From Thereva unica (Eukaryota > Arthropoda > Insecta > Diptera > Therevidae): a DNA stretch of 64,000 nucleotides. Below, piece after piece: positions 47,700 to 59,903 of the stretch (positions are counted from its first letter, which is position 1; each line of letters begins with the position of its first letter). The notes under the pieces were generated by a model that made no database searches, was not told the origin of the DNA, and saw only the letters and a program-made list of their open reading frames with translations. The stretch is from positions 159,417,850 through 159,481,849 of the forward strand of contig OX465283.1 of the NCBI GenBank assembly GCA_949987705.1. Direction: 5' to 3'. A program made the translations under genes and the position numbers.

Positions 47700-50130
47700 A
47701 AAACAATCGTCACACGGAGAAGTAAACAATAAAATAAAAATATATAATAAGATAAAAATATATTATGTACAATAAGAAAAATAATCAAAAACAACTAACA
47801 ACATTTTGGCCGGGGGGAGAATCGATACCACCCACAAATTATCTTTTCTATTTTTATATATATAATCCCAAATTATTATTGTAAAAATGAGCCTAAAAAT
47901 ATCTGTTCTTTTGTTTTTAGCCAAATTATTTAGCCATTTCATTTTTTAAATATTAAAATTTCTTAAAAATTATTTTGGAAGCACAATATATATATTTTGG
48001 TGTTTACTTTTTGTTTTTTTTTTTGGTTTTTTAAATGAAGGAGAATCGCGGAAAAAAGAAAATTATTTCTTTTTTTTTTTAAATAAAAAAAAAGAAAATT
48101 AAATTGAGAAGAATAAACAAAAATTAAAATTTAAAATTATGTGGAAAAAACAAACAACATAGTATTTTGAAAATTTTATTTAGGAAAAAGAAAACAAAAA
48201 AATTATTTTTATGTAAAAGAATTCTTGATTTGTTTTCGTGAATTTTTTTTTTCTATATTTTTCTTTTCTGTGTGTGTGTGTTATTTTTCGTTTAAATATC
48301 ACCTCAACCAATGTTTTTTTGTATATTTTTTTTATTTTTGTAATTTTATTTATTTCTTTCGTTAATTTTTTTTTAATTAGATATTTTTAATCTAAAACTT
48401 TTTCTCTTATTTTTCAAAAAAAAAAAGAAAAAATATATCAGATATGCTTTTTAAGCATGTATGTGTTTTTTGAGTTTGTAGTTTTTTTGAGGAAATTCTT
48501 TAGATTTTTGTTTTTTTTATAAAAAAAAATTTTATCACTGTATTATAATTTTTTTTTACATTTTCTAAATTAATAAAAAAATGATTTATTTTATTCTTTT
48601 TCCAGATTTTTTATTTTTTATTTTTTTTACAACGAAGAAAATGTTTTTTAAAGTAAATTTTTGTTTGTTTATTAATTAAAGGACTTAAAAACGAAGAAGA
48701 ATAAAAATCAGGTAAATTCATTCAGAAAAAATTTGTTAAATTTCTCCTACGACCTACTTTACAAAAAAAAATTAAATTGTTTTTTTAGTTTTTAGTTTTA
48801 TTATTTTAAGAAAATTTGACATTTTGTTTTTGGAAATATTTTTCTTAATTTTGAGTTGTTGTGTGTGCTAAATGAAAAAATGGAAATTAAAAAATAATAA
48901 TAAAACAAAATAATTATTTTTACTTGTTTGTTTGTTGTTTCTTTCTTCTTTTTTTCTCTCTGTTTGTGTTTGTTTTGTTTTTTTTAGAAAGGTAGGGTGT
49001 TACAATATATTATATTATATTTAAATTTTTTTATTGTTTATTTATTTTGATTAATATTAAAAAATTTACACAATATAAAAATCATAAGGAAAAAAAATAA
49101 CTAGTAATATTGCACGTTCGGTTCAATTGTTATTTTATTTTATTTTGATATTTTACTCTCTATATATTTATTATATTTTATATAATGTTTTTCTTTTTTT
49201 TACTTTTTAAAAGTTTACTTTTTTTGGATTTAGCACCATCATACCGTACTTTTATCACATTCATGTTTTTTTTATATTTTTTTTACAAAAAAATTGATAC
49301 AAAAATTTTTAATTTTGACTTTTTTCATATTTTTTTAATTTTATTAATTTTATTATAATTTCTACCGCGAATAATTTCCAAATAATTTTCTTACTTTGTT
49401 TTTTTTATTAAATTATTTGTTAATGTACAATTTTGATTTACATATCTAAAAAAGCCAAATTTACAACTTCTAATTTATTTTTTATTAACGACAAAAAAAA
49501 TCTTAATATCTGATAATATGTATATAAAAAAAATAACAAATTTTGAAAAATAATAATAAAAAAAATTAATATTATATAATATAGATATTGGCCGAAAATA
49601 TATCGCACTTAAATTTTTGTTTAAATCCTATACCAGTGCTTTTTTGTTTGCTAAAGAAAACTTTATTTACATCCATATGTTTGTTGTAGGGAGGTTTGTG
49701 GATTATTTCATTTTTTTTTACTATATTTAAAGTATTTTTGTTTTGTGAACAACCGATTTTTCTTTTTAAATATTGAATATGTATAATCTTTGTATAATAA
49801 AAAACAATATTTAAATCTGTATTATGTTCGTTTTGGAGTTATTTTGAAATTTTTACTAAGTAGTTTTTTTCTATAAATTATAGAGAGATGGTGAGATATA
49901 CATGAATTGCCACATTGTTTTTTTTTTTTCTTATTCTAGCAAATTCTATCAAATATTATTTTTATTTGACACATTTAGACTGAGTTGTAAAAGTGGTTTA
50001 TAATATGCTGGGTATACGAGATGCAATTACTTGTTGGTGTATAACCATAAGATATTTGAAAGTGCCGAGTGAATATTATTGAAAAACTGAAATTTATTTA
50101 GTAAAACACAAATTTAACTTAATCAGATCT
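47700..50130. other. Large AT-rich, transposon-free block in the fru intron
   Basis: About 2.4 kb of T-rich (+ strand) sequence with long homopolymer runs and no MITE ends or recognisable frames. In this window such blocks otherwise occur next to exons or as isolated islands. It could be UTR-like, regulatory, or simply low-complexity DNA. Confidence 0.5.
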
Positions 50131-51058
50131 AGCGTTGTTTTACACCTTTAGCAGATACGTAGCAGGAAAATGAGATTTATAGATGAAAAAATATTTTTGA
50201 AGTGAAAACTTTTCTATGCGCGTTGGGCACTTTTAGGGCCTGGGGGAAAAACTAAAAAGGCACGTCATGAGTACTTTTTGCGGTAAAACTTGGAATGGAA
50301 AATTTATAGACAAAATTTATTTACCATTATCCTCCTTTAATATTAATAATTATTTGGAAATACCATAGAAGTTTTCACTTCCAACAACGTGTGCGCATCA
50401 GTTTTTTTCATACGCACGAAATGATTATTTTCATTATTTTTCATTTTGAATGACTTTTCATTAAAGTGATCTAAAGCACATGATTTTCTTTTTTGTCATT
50501 TTTAAAATTAATATTATATTTCATTTTGATAATCTAAAATGAGCTGGCCCAATTACCCGTTGAAACGGAAAACGCATGCGCTGAAATAATCTTTTTGACA
50601 GATCAATCCGATTCTGTTCCGCTCTAATCCGTTCATTGTAATTGGACCCTAATTTTTGAAAGACAATACTTATGGTTACTTTTGAGCCCACTGCAATTTT
50701 TGTTTGGTTTAAAATTTGAATATTTGGGTTTAAGTTATTCAAAAAATTTAGAACTAAACTATATTTCCTAAATTCCAAACTTAAAGAATCTCAATATCAC
50801 TTAAAATATGAAATTTTCGGTGAGAATAGAATTTCTTTTCCATATATCCAGTTTGTACGTTTTTTACGAGTTCAGCTTCAATTATACTGGACTCAACGGA
50901 ACGCAACGGACCAGATTGAAATGTCAAAATAAGTTTCATTATAGAGAACTTGTATTGCAGTGGTTATAATGGACGCAACGGACCGGTTTAAAGGTTCAAA
51001 ACTTTAGAACTTGAAGCGTCAAACGCAGCTGATTTTGTCATTTATTATTTAGCCCAAA

Positions 51059-51152
51059 ATGTCGTCCGAGTTTGTTGAAAATTTATGTGACCTGGTTTAT
51101 GAAAAGAGGGCTTTCGCGGAAAAACAAGTTATCGATAAAACAGTTGTTAAAG
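51059..51152 (+). CDS. Possible isolated first coding exon (MSSEFVENLCDLVYEKR...)
   Basis: An ATG with 31 open codons (MSSEFVENLCDLVYEKRAFA, then EKQVIDKTVVK) ends at an AAAG|GTAAAA donor. The sequence is helical and charged, faintly like the start of a MADF-type domain, but too short to assign. No downstream exon was found. It may be a relic or chance. Confidence 0.22.
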
Positions 51153-51489
51153 GTAAAAAACTCGTCAAAAACTCGCGTCAGTTTCACGTCAGTTGTTCCG
51201 TTGTCTAACTAAGTATATTCAAGTGTTGTTTCTGCTTAGAATATTATCATAGTTAAGTGGAGTTTATTAATGGTAACATTGTTATTAAGCCGGCCATCTT
51301 TTTCGTTAACACGTTAATGTTATCGTTTCTGTTGGTCTTTTGCAGAAAAGTGAGCGTGTCTTCATTTTTAGTAAACTTTTCCATAAATTATGACTTTCTG
51401 GTTTTCACTCAATCTCTATCTGAATCTGTGAAATCCGATATTTGACACCTAACCATTGATCCAGAACCGGTATTGACTTGCTGCAAAGG

Positions 51490-51765
51490 CCCTTGCCTTT
51501 TCTTGAAGGTTCGTGCCTGAACTGGCAAACTCGAATCGGTTCCTTCCTGTGCTGAATAGAGGAAAAGCGGAGGACCCCACCTGCAGGCTTTGCCTTGTGG
51601 ATGAGTCTGCTCTCAGGGCTCTCTGCGAGTGCTCCGCGATTGTACAGAGCAGGGTCTCACTGTTGGACGAGAACCTGCTTGAACATTTATGTAAGTCTAA
51701 GCGACATGCCACTAGAAAGACTACTAGACTATCGCAGTTTTTGGATCAATTTGTGAAGTGAGTTC
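51490..51765 (+). pseudogene. R1-type LINE C-terminal zinc-knuckle relic, copy 2
   Basis: VLNRGKAEDPTCRLCLVDES, then ALRALCECSAIVQSRVSLLD and ENLLEHL form the Cys-rich motif and following helix typical of R1-like ORF2 ends. It parallels 11.84-12.06 kb. Upstream domains are absent. Confidence 0.75.
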
Positions 51766-51769
51766 GTGA

Positions 51770-52625
51770 AGCTAGATGGTTTTTGGATAAAATAACCTGT
51801 TTACGTACTCATCCAGTGCGCTCTGCCGAAAAAATCACTGCTGTTGCTTAGAGTGTGCTTGAACAACCATCAAAATCAACTCGTCATCGTTCTCAAGAAT
51901 TCAACATTTCACGCACTTCTTTGAGAAGAATTTTGCATAAATACCTCGGTATGAAGGCGTACAAAGCTCAATTAGTGGAAGAGCTGAAGCCACATGACCA
52001 TCCGACGCGTTATCAATTCACTCAATAGGCGAAGGACCGTTCGATCAAAGATGTGCATTTTTCCCGAAAAATTATTTTTTCAGATGAAGCTCATTTCCAC
52101 CTAATAAAAAAATTGTCATATCTGGGGCTCAGAAAATCCACGTGTCATCGTAAGAAACCAATGCATCCGCAACGAGTGACTGTCTGGTGTGGATTTTGAT
52201 CTGGCGGCATTATTGCGCCATTTTTCCTCGAAAATGAGCAAGGAAACACCGTGGCTTCCCAAAATTGAAGATGATGACAAAGACGATATTTGGCTTCAGC
52301 AGGACAGCACGACATACCATACAGCTAACGCAACGCAATCAATCTTTTGCGCACTGTTTTCGAAAATCGCATAAACAGCCGAAATGCTGATGTATTGATT
52401 GCGCTTTGACTCCGTTGGAACCGTTAAGGACAAGTATCACGCTAACCATCCAGAGATCATTGACGACTTGTAACATGAAATCGATGTGGCCATTGAAGTA
52501 ATAGAGGCCCAAAACCCAATTGTAAATGGATTGATAAATTGGGTCCGCAGAATGGACTAGTGTAGAGCCAATCATGGCAGTCATTTCCACGATATTGTGA
52601 TTGCATTTCATAACATTCGTTGCCC
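51770..52625 (+). pseudogene. Tc1/mariner-like DDE transposase relic
   Basis: In order: FNISRTSLRRILHKYLGMKA (helix-turn-helix end), EELKPHDHPTRYQFTQ, FSRKIIFSDEAHFHL (first catalytic Asp), KPMHPQRVTVWCGF, SGGIIAPFFLENEQGN, LQQDSTTYHTANA (second catalytic Asp as QQD) and, at about 52.5 kb, a C-terminal piece. Multiple stops and frameshifts. Neither terminal repeat was identified. Confidence 0.82.
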
Positions 52626-52960
52626 AGATAGATAGATAATGTTCATGTTGGAGATTTTAGCTTTCACACTTTTAATTCTGTTCATGATAAAATTACAGAT
52701 GTTTTTTAATTAGATTTTTACAAATACCGATAACATTTTACGTTATATTGACAAATTCAACCAAATTTTGTGAACACATCTTATATGATTTGCAAGAAAA
52801 TTAAAAATATATAGTCAAACAGAACCTTAATGATTTTAGTGCTAACTATACCATAAAATTTAAATTATTTCAGTTATTAATAGCTTTTTCAGAGCTAGTA
52901 TAAGTTGCAAATATATGTTTCAAGGTTTCATCATTTGAAGTGAAATTGAATATGCAAAAA

Positions 52961-53168
52961 AGTAGGTAATGCGTCAGTTTGGTTACCGAATTTGCTAAAT
53001 ATAACGTTATAATTTTACTGAATAAGATTAGAATTGCTCTCGGGTGCTTGTTTCTGTCTCTGATTTGTTTCGCCACGGGAGAAAGCTTGTGATAAATTCC
53101 AATTCAGCAAGATTTTAATGACATTCACATTCAGCAAACTGTCAGGCCAAACTGACGCATTACCTACT
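52961..53168. mobile_element. MITE with AGTAGGTAATGCGTCAGTTTGG ends
   Basis: AGTAGGTAATGCGTCAGTTT followed by GG on the left is perfectly inverted at 53147-53168. 208 bp, no frame. Flanks do not show an obvious target duplication. Confidence 0.88.
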
Positions 53169-54420
53169 CACAATAAAGATACTTAAATTTAATTTTGGCG
53201 GACCTTTTTTTTACATTTTCTGTTCTGGGTCGCCGATACACCCACTTTCAACTCGAATAATGACAATGATTTTAGGGGTGTAAAACCTATCAATGCTAGA
53301 TCTGATTTTAATATATTAAGGTGTTCTCATATTTGTTTTTAGCAAGTAGAGTGAGCTTCTTTTTTTTCTAAACCATAATAGACATAAGCATTTTATAAAA
53401 CATTTAAAGCATCAGTAATTAAATATCATAATATCCAGATAATTATAAATGAATTTACTATTGTATTGATATTTCCATTATAATTTGGCACTTTTTCATT
53501 TCGATAAATAAAAATGCTCATTTTTTACTTTTATAACAAAACAATTCGTTAGAATTCAAGAAAAAATTCAACTAGAATATGGCTCTTTTTAAAACAGCGC
53601 ATTTCTAATACAAAAAAAAATGTATTAATTTCATATATACACACACCATCACATCAAAATTAACAATAAATTAAAAATTCTAATATATTAATAATCATTA
53701 TTAACAAAAAAAAAAAAAATCGCATTATATATTATTAATATAAATTGAAATGTGTACAACAGAAACAAAACTTTGATTTGTTTATATTTATTATTTTTTT
53801 ATATGTTTTTTTGTTTATTTTTCATTTTTAAATAAATGGAAATAATATATTATTTAAAAAAAATAAATTGTTACGTTTTTTATTTTTCTGTTTTGTTTTG
53901 TTTTTCAATTTAAAATTTAAAAAAAAACGTACAAAGAACAGTAAATTTACAAATTTTATAAAAAAATATAATAATAATTAATTAATTATATTATTTATAT
54001 ATAATATGAAAGTAAGCTTGTTAGAAAATTAACAATAAATCATGAATTCTCAAAATCTACTAAAAGAAAATGATATGGAATTTAATTCTAGGTTTATTAT
54101 TATTATTAATATTAATATTAACAACTATTATATATTTTTTTTATTTTTTAAATTGTGCTATAAGTAGTTTTTTTTATTTTATTTTATTTTAATTATAATA
54201 TTAACGAAAAATGTTAATATCGTTTTGTGTGTGTGTGTGTTTTTTTTAAATGTTTTTCTCTCGTTTTTTTTTGTTTTGTTTTTCGTTTTTTTATTTTATT
54301 TTATAAAACAAGTGATATTTATATATATAAAAAAAAGAAGCTTGAAACAGAGCTTTTTTATTTATTTATTATTTATTTTTTCATTTATTTTTTTTTTGTT
54401 TTGGTGAGGTAACAAGTAAA
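53169..54420. other. AT-rich block in the fru intron
   Basis: Dense A/T runs with a GT(n) patch at 54226-54240; no gene or mobile-element ends. Confidence 0.45.
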
Positions 54421-54637
54421 GACAAATCATAATTAAATAATAATAATGGGTGGTGTGAATAAAAACTGAGTGTACACTTACGGTGAACACTTCTGAGTGG
54501 TAGTGATTCGTTAAAAATGAACACTCGCGATTTGGTGTAACTAAAAATTTCCTCATTCAAATGCAATTCACTCAGGGGAAATTTTTGGGATACAAGTGTT
54601 GAAGTGTCAATGTTGTATGTTAAGTAATAGTCAAAGT

Positions 54638-55656
54638 CAGGGATGGCCCTTGGGTTTTTTGCGCCCGGTGCACTATTCAATATTGCGCCCCATGAGCTGT
54701 TCATTTTGAAACGCAATTAAGGACAATGGAAAAAGACACAAACACTTACTGGATGGGTAAAATAATAAAGGGTCAACATCCAACCAACCAAAATCTGCTG
54801 GAAACATCGTTTGTGGAGATAAGCGTAGGAGAGGACGATGGGGTGGGCAGATTTTTTGAACGTCTGAATTCTTTCACTGAATTTTTGAATCAACTTTTTA
54901 ACAGCAGCTATTTTTTGTCTCCCTTTTGCTAAGAAAAGAAAAGGAAAGGAGCGGAAGAGGAGGGGATGAAGATTAAAAATAACAACAACAAGCTAAAGCA
55001 TTTTAAGGTGTCGTTCGTTGGAAAAGCTGGTTCTTGTGAAAACCCATGCGACTTCTTCATCAAATTTCAAAAAGGAAGGAACGATTACAGAATTTATTAA
55101 AATTTAATTTCTGAAATTGCGCCCCGATAAATTGCGCCCGGTTCAAGTGCACCATTTGTACCTATGAAAGCTAAGCCCCTAACAAAAATTTTTGATTTTC
55201 GCCAACTTTTGCGATTACTAACTAGAATATGACACTCATTTGCATGGCCAGGGCTTTTGTTTTTTGCGCCCGGTGCAGTATGCCATATTGCGTCCTACCA
55301 GCTGTTCATTTGTTAGTCGCACTGAAGGACAATGGACAAAGACATAAACACTTAAACATTTATTTTGAGTTTCCCTATTAGATATCCTTCGTAAATGCTC
55401 CGATCAAAATATATCGCGTAACTTTTTGAGCCCGCAGGACTAACATGAGTTGGGCGACAGACGTACAGAATACTTTAAACTGGAAAAATAAGTCGTGGTA
55501 AGAAAAAAAGAATTCCTTTAACTGTCACGGAAATAATTCTTCACTTTTTTATACAAAGTTTAATTTTTTTTTAAATCTTAATTTCTCAAATTAGGTGCCT
55601 TTCCAATTGCGCCCGGTGCAAGTGCACCATTTGCACCTATGAAAGTGCCGCCCCTG
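54638..55656. mobile_element. hAT-type non-autonomous element with 8-bp target duplication and internal duplication
   Basis: GTCAAAGT occurs immediately outside both ends (54630-54637 and 55657-55664). The ends are CAGGGATGGCCC and the inverse of GTGCCGCCCCTG. An 8-bp duplication and CAGGG ends are hallmarks of hAT elements. Inside, a related unit is present twice: 'ttttttgcgcccggtgca' at 54.65 and 55.26 kb, and 'caagtgcacc', 'atttg.acctatgaaag' at 55.14 and 55.62 kb. So the element is a tandem dimer, or one copy lies inside another. No transposase frame. Confidence 0.88.
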
Positions 55657-55879
55657 GTCAAAGTAGGCAAAAATATTATTTTTTTCAAAAAGCACAGTAG
55701 AACAGGTAAAATACTAAAAATAGCGACGAAAATGATTGGATAGAGGCTGAAACTTGACAGAGAGCTTCCTTCTAGGGCATTAGGCTCAAGGGATGGGGTT
55801 TAGGCTCAAAATATCAGTTTTTTTTGGAAATTGCAAATAACCTGAGTTTTGTCGAAAAGTACCAAATAAGGCCAATTTT

Positions 55880-56345
55880 CCCATTAAAATTGATTATAAC
55901 TTCAAAAGTAAAGGTCGTAGCATAATAGTTGTTGGACATTATCCATAGAAAATTGTCTAAGCTTTCAAATTTTGTAAAAAAAAATATTGGTTAATTATGT
56001 ACGTACTTTTTGGAGAAAAAGGTGGTTGAAGTGAAAATTTTTGTGAAAAAAAAAATGACTCATAACTCTGGATGTTGGTGGGTTGACCCCTTGAATTTTA
56101 CAGTTTTAGATAGGCGGGAGTATTTTGCGTAGATTGCTGCCTTATTCATGAAAATATCTAATAGGGTTACAAAAATATGGGGTAATATGTAAACCTCTAC
56201 CAAAAAAGTTTCAAAACACCCTAGCGGCTAAACCGTTATGATTCCCCCCCCCCCCCATCACCCATACGATTTTTTGTTCGTCTATCGAAGACCTATCCAT
56301 AGCCAGGCGTTCCGACATACTCGTTAATGCACCCTGTATGTCCAA
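55880..56345 (-). repeat. Dispersed repeat family X, copy 2
   Basis: The inverse matches 8.59-8.99 kb in several blocks in the same order. It contains a C15-like run at 56245-56259 where the other copy has 'gggggatc'. This region ends near 'caccctgtatgtcc', and the other copy near 'tatacagagtgtaccc', so both may end at a common boundary. Non-coding. Confidence 0.75.
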
Positions 56346-58840
56346 GAGCAGACAAGAGAGAAATGGATCAACTCTCCGACTTCACCACGTAAAGAAATCA
56401 ACGAGGCGAAGGAGGAATGGTTGGCAAAAAATAAATTGCCTAGTGCTATGGATTGTAAACATGGCATTTATCCATAAAGCATAGTTTTAATAAATTGACA
56501 AAATTGTTGAAGTTGAACTTTCCTTTTTACCTTTTTTACTCCATCGATTATCTCTTCATCTATTTCATCCAAAAAATCAATTTCATCACACATTTTTGTT
56601 TCAAAGCTCTTCCGCCACTACCCTTAACTTTTTTAAGAGCGTTCACTCACAAACACAAACGTAAAAACATAATTTTATTCACGTCAAAAAGAAGTGTTCA
56701 CTTTATATGGGGGAAATGACAAAGTGAAGTACTTAACGAAACCTAACGAAGGTTATTTTTATTCACGCCAAACTAAGTGTTCCCTACAAAAATAGGAGTG
56801 AACGCCTGCACTCAGTTTTTATTCACGCCACCCAATTAGCAAAAAATAATAAAAAATATAAACTGAACTAGGGAAGAAATATATACTACACATATATATA
56901 CTTAATAATTATGTATATATATATAATTAAAAAGAAAAGAAATGCTTTAAATTTTGCATATAATATATATATATAAATTGTTCAAGTATTTTTTTTTTAA
57001 TTTTATCTACAATTAAAGTAACAATACTCTGTTTCAAACTTATATATAAGTTCTGGCAGAAAATAATAATAATAATAAATATTTTGAAAAGATATTAAAA
57101 CAGAATAACGGAACTTAGAATAATTAAACAAAAAAAAATAAGGTAAAAATTTTTTAAAGAAAAATAATTAATAAAAAAAAAAAATAATAATATTAAATTA
57201 AATTGACACAAAATAATTAACAAGATTATTAATTATTTCAAAATTAATTAATTAATTAATAATAATTATATAAAAAAAAATATTGCATGTGATATTAATG
57301 TCAGCTGAAATACCTAACAATATTTATATTCTTTTTCCAAAAATTTACAAGTATAATTAAAAAATAAACACTAAACATAAAACAACATTTATATAAAAAA
57401 TATATTTTTTTATGCATTTTTTTTTGTTTATTTTTCTTTTCATTATTATTATTCATTTCTCTTTCTTTTTTTTTTATTTGTGTAAATAGAAAATGTATGC
57501 ATTTTTTTATATTTTTTAAAAATCCATAATTAAAATATATTATTAAATATTGATAACAGTTGAATAACATATAATATGTACTTATTTAGAGTTTCTTCTT
57601 TTCATGTTTTAATTTACTATTTTTTTTGTTTTTTATTAATAATAATGCATTAAGAATTGTTTTATTTTTATTTATATTCAAAAAAATTGATGAATAATTT
57701 TTATGTGTGTTTCACGTTTTTTTAAAAATTCATAATAAATGTAAAGTTCATAACATTTGTTTTCTTCACTACTATTTTAAATACTTTTTTGTTTTTTTAA
57801 ATTTGCTTTAACACAAATATCATAGGTTGTAAAACAATAGATGTTTCTTTTTTTAATATTATGTATTTTATAAAATAGTTATGACTTCATCAACATAATA
57901 GCATTAAATGTAAATTTAAAAAAAAACAATTTTTAATGATATACTTATAATCTGGCGTTTTACGTTTACGTTTTTTTTATTATTTATATATATTTATTAT
58001 TTATATATATAAATTTTAATTTTATGAACATGTAAAAAATTATTTAACACCTACAAATTAATCTTTTTTCAAAAAAATTTCTTTTTTTTCTTCATCATAA
58101 TAATAATTTTTCTTGCATTTTTATTTTTTATTTTGTATTTTTTACTTAATTATTAGATATTATTTATTAATAATTAATTTTTTTTGTTGTTTTTCAGAAG
58201 ACTTTGTTGAACTAAAAATTTTACAATTGAAATTTCGTTTACATAATTTTAGAGTGTAAAATTACTGTTTTTTGTTGTGTGTATTTTATACGAGTTTACA
58301 TTTTATCATATATAATTTTTTTTCATAAGCTTATTTTTTTTTTACAAAAACAGAAAAAAATATTATTTACTGAAGGCCTCAAAATACCATATTTTTTGGG
58401 TATTTTTTTATAAATAAATTTTTTTCATTTAAATTTTTAAAATATTATTTTTGTTTTTCTATTACATAAAATAAATGCTTGTTCGACTTTCGGGTTAAAA
58501 AATGTTAGGTTTTTGGTATTTGGCAACTGTTTATATATTTTGTTAATGTTTATAGATTATGGAAAAATTTTGTAAATATTTTTTAAAGTAAAATTATCCA
58601 ATATTTGTGCATTATTTATTAAATATAAAAATAAATTTATAATGATATTTTAACATGCTCCTTGATAAGAAAGAATATCTAAAATGGTGTTTCTATTTTA
58701 ATTCATCGGTAAGGGTGTGAATCAAGAAGTATAAACATTTATATATTAATTGTTAAATGTGCTTTAAATTCGTGTTTTGTACATTTTCTTCTCTATAAAT
58801 ATTAAAACGATAAACATAATCTGTACAAACATAGTGGGAA
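56346..58840. other. fru intron; AT-rich block from 56.84 kb
   Basis: From 56.84 to 58.84 kb the sequence is almost entirely A/T with TA-rich patches. The open frames here are Phe/Tyr/Lys/Asn-rich and not supported. Confidence 0.4.
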
Positions 58841-59406
58841 CGTGTCGTCATTAAAAGGGAATAAATATAAATAAGCTGGCTGGGAATATTATGTAATTGA
58901 TAACGCAGTTTTATTTATTGTTAGTTAAGGCCCTGCGTGAATTCCATGACTAAAATTTAGTGTCGATAATACAGTATTGAGTCTTTTGGCAAGCAGACTA
59001 AATTTTTTACAGTTGACCAAATTGATGGTGAATTTGTTTTAAAATAGTGGAAAATAAAATGAAGAACGCTGTTGTCACTAATGATATTTTCTGCATCCAT
59101 ATATATTTAGTTATTTTACTGTATAAAAAAGCATACACTATAAATTATAAAAGTAAAAATTATTGCCTTCATAACTTTTAAATACCTGTCAGTCATGTCA
59201 ATTGAATTTAGTCATCAAAAGGATTCACAAAGCAATTTCCTACATTAATGAAAAAAACTGCAAAATTTGGTTTAGTATCAATTTAGTCACAATTCACACA
59301 AGCCCTTAGATTAAAATTAGTTCCTAAAAATGTGAGTTTTATCGTCATAATATAGATGTAAAAACCTGCAGTTTATTCAGTGTGCAGTAGTATATACAAT
59401 ACATAG

Positions 59407-59454
59407 TTTAATATATCAGTATCAAAATTATTTAATATATCAGTATCAAAATCA
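59407..59454. repeat. 24-bp tandem duplication
   Basis: 'tttaatatatcagtatcaaa' followed by 'at(t/c)a' occurs twice in direct succession with one difference. Confidence 0.85.
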
Positions 59455-59856
59455 TGAACTACTTAAAGTACAATCAAAGTAGGAACCACGAGTAAATTAT
59501 CAAAATTATCCATCGGTTTCAATTCTACAGCAACCCGCCGCGCCATCTAGACGAAACAGATTTTCTTTTACGACATCCGTTTCGAAATAAGACAGAACAA
59601 TTTTTGTCAGTAAATTCTGTTATGTCATTTCATTTTACATTATTTCATAGTAGCTGCATCGGAAAGGGAAAGAAAATACAGTGAGAAAGTTACAACATTT
59701 AAGAAGTTGCTGCGGCGGAAATGTGCACTGCATTGGATTCTACTTTGTAAATAGCAATCACTGCGGTGACAACTTATCCACTTGATAGTTTGACTTCAAG
59801 ATGGCTCGTAATATATTTGACACTTCGCACTGAAATACTGAAACACTGCAAAAACG

Positions 59857-59903
59857 AATGAGCATTCTTCCAACTTCATTGGCTTTCAATGATCATTCGT
59901 TTT
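59857..59903. repeat. GAATGATCATTC hairpin, copy 2
   Basis: 'aacgaatgagcattcttcca' and 'atgatcattcgtt' give, on the complementary strand, the same layout as 47.02-47.06 kb. Confidence 0.65.
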
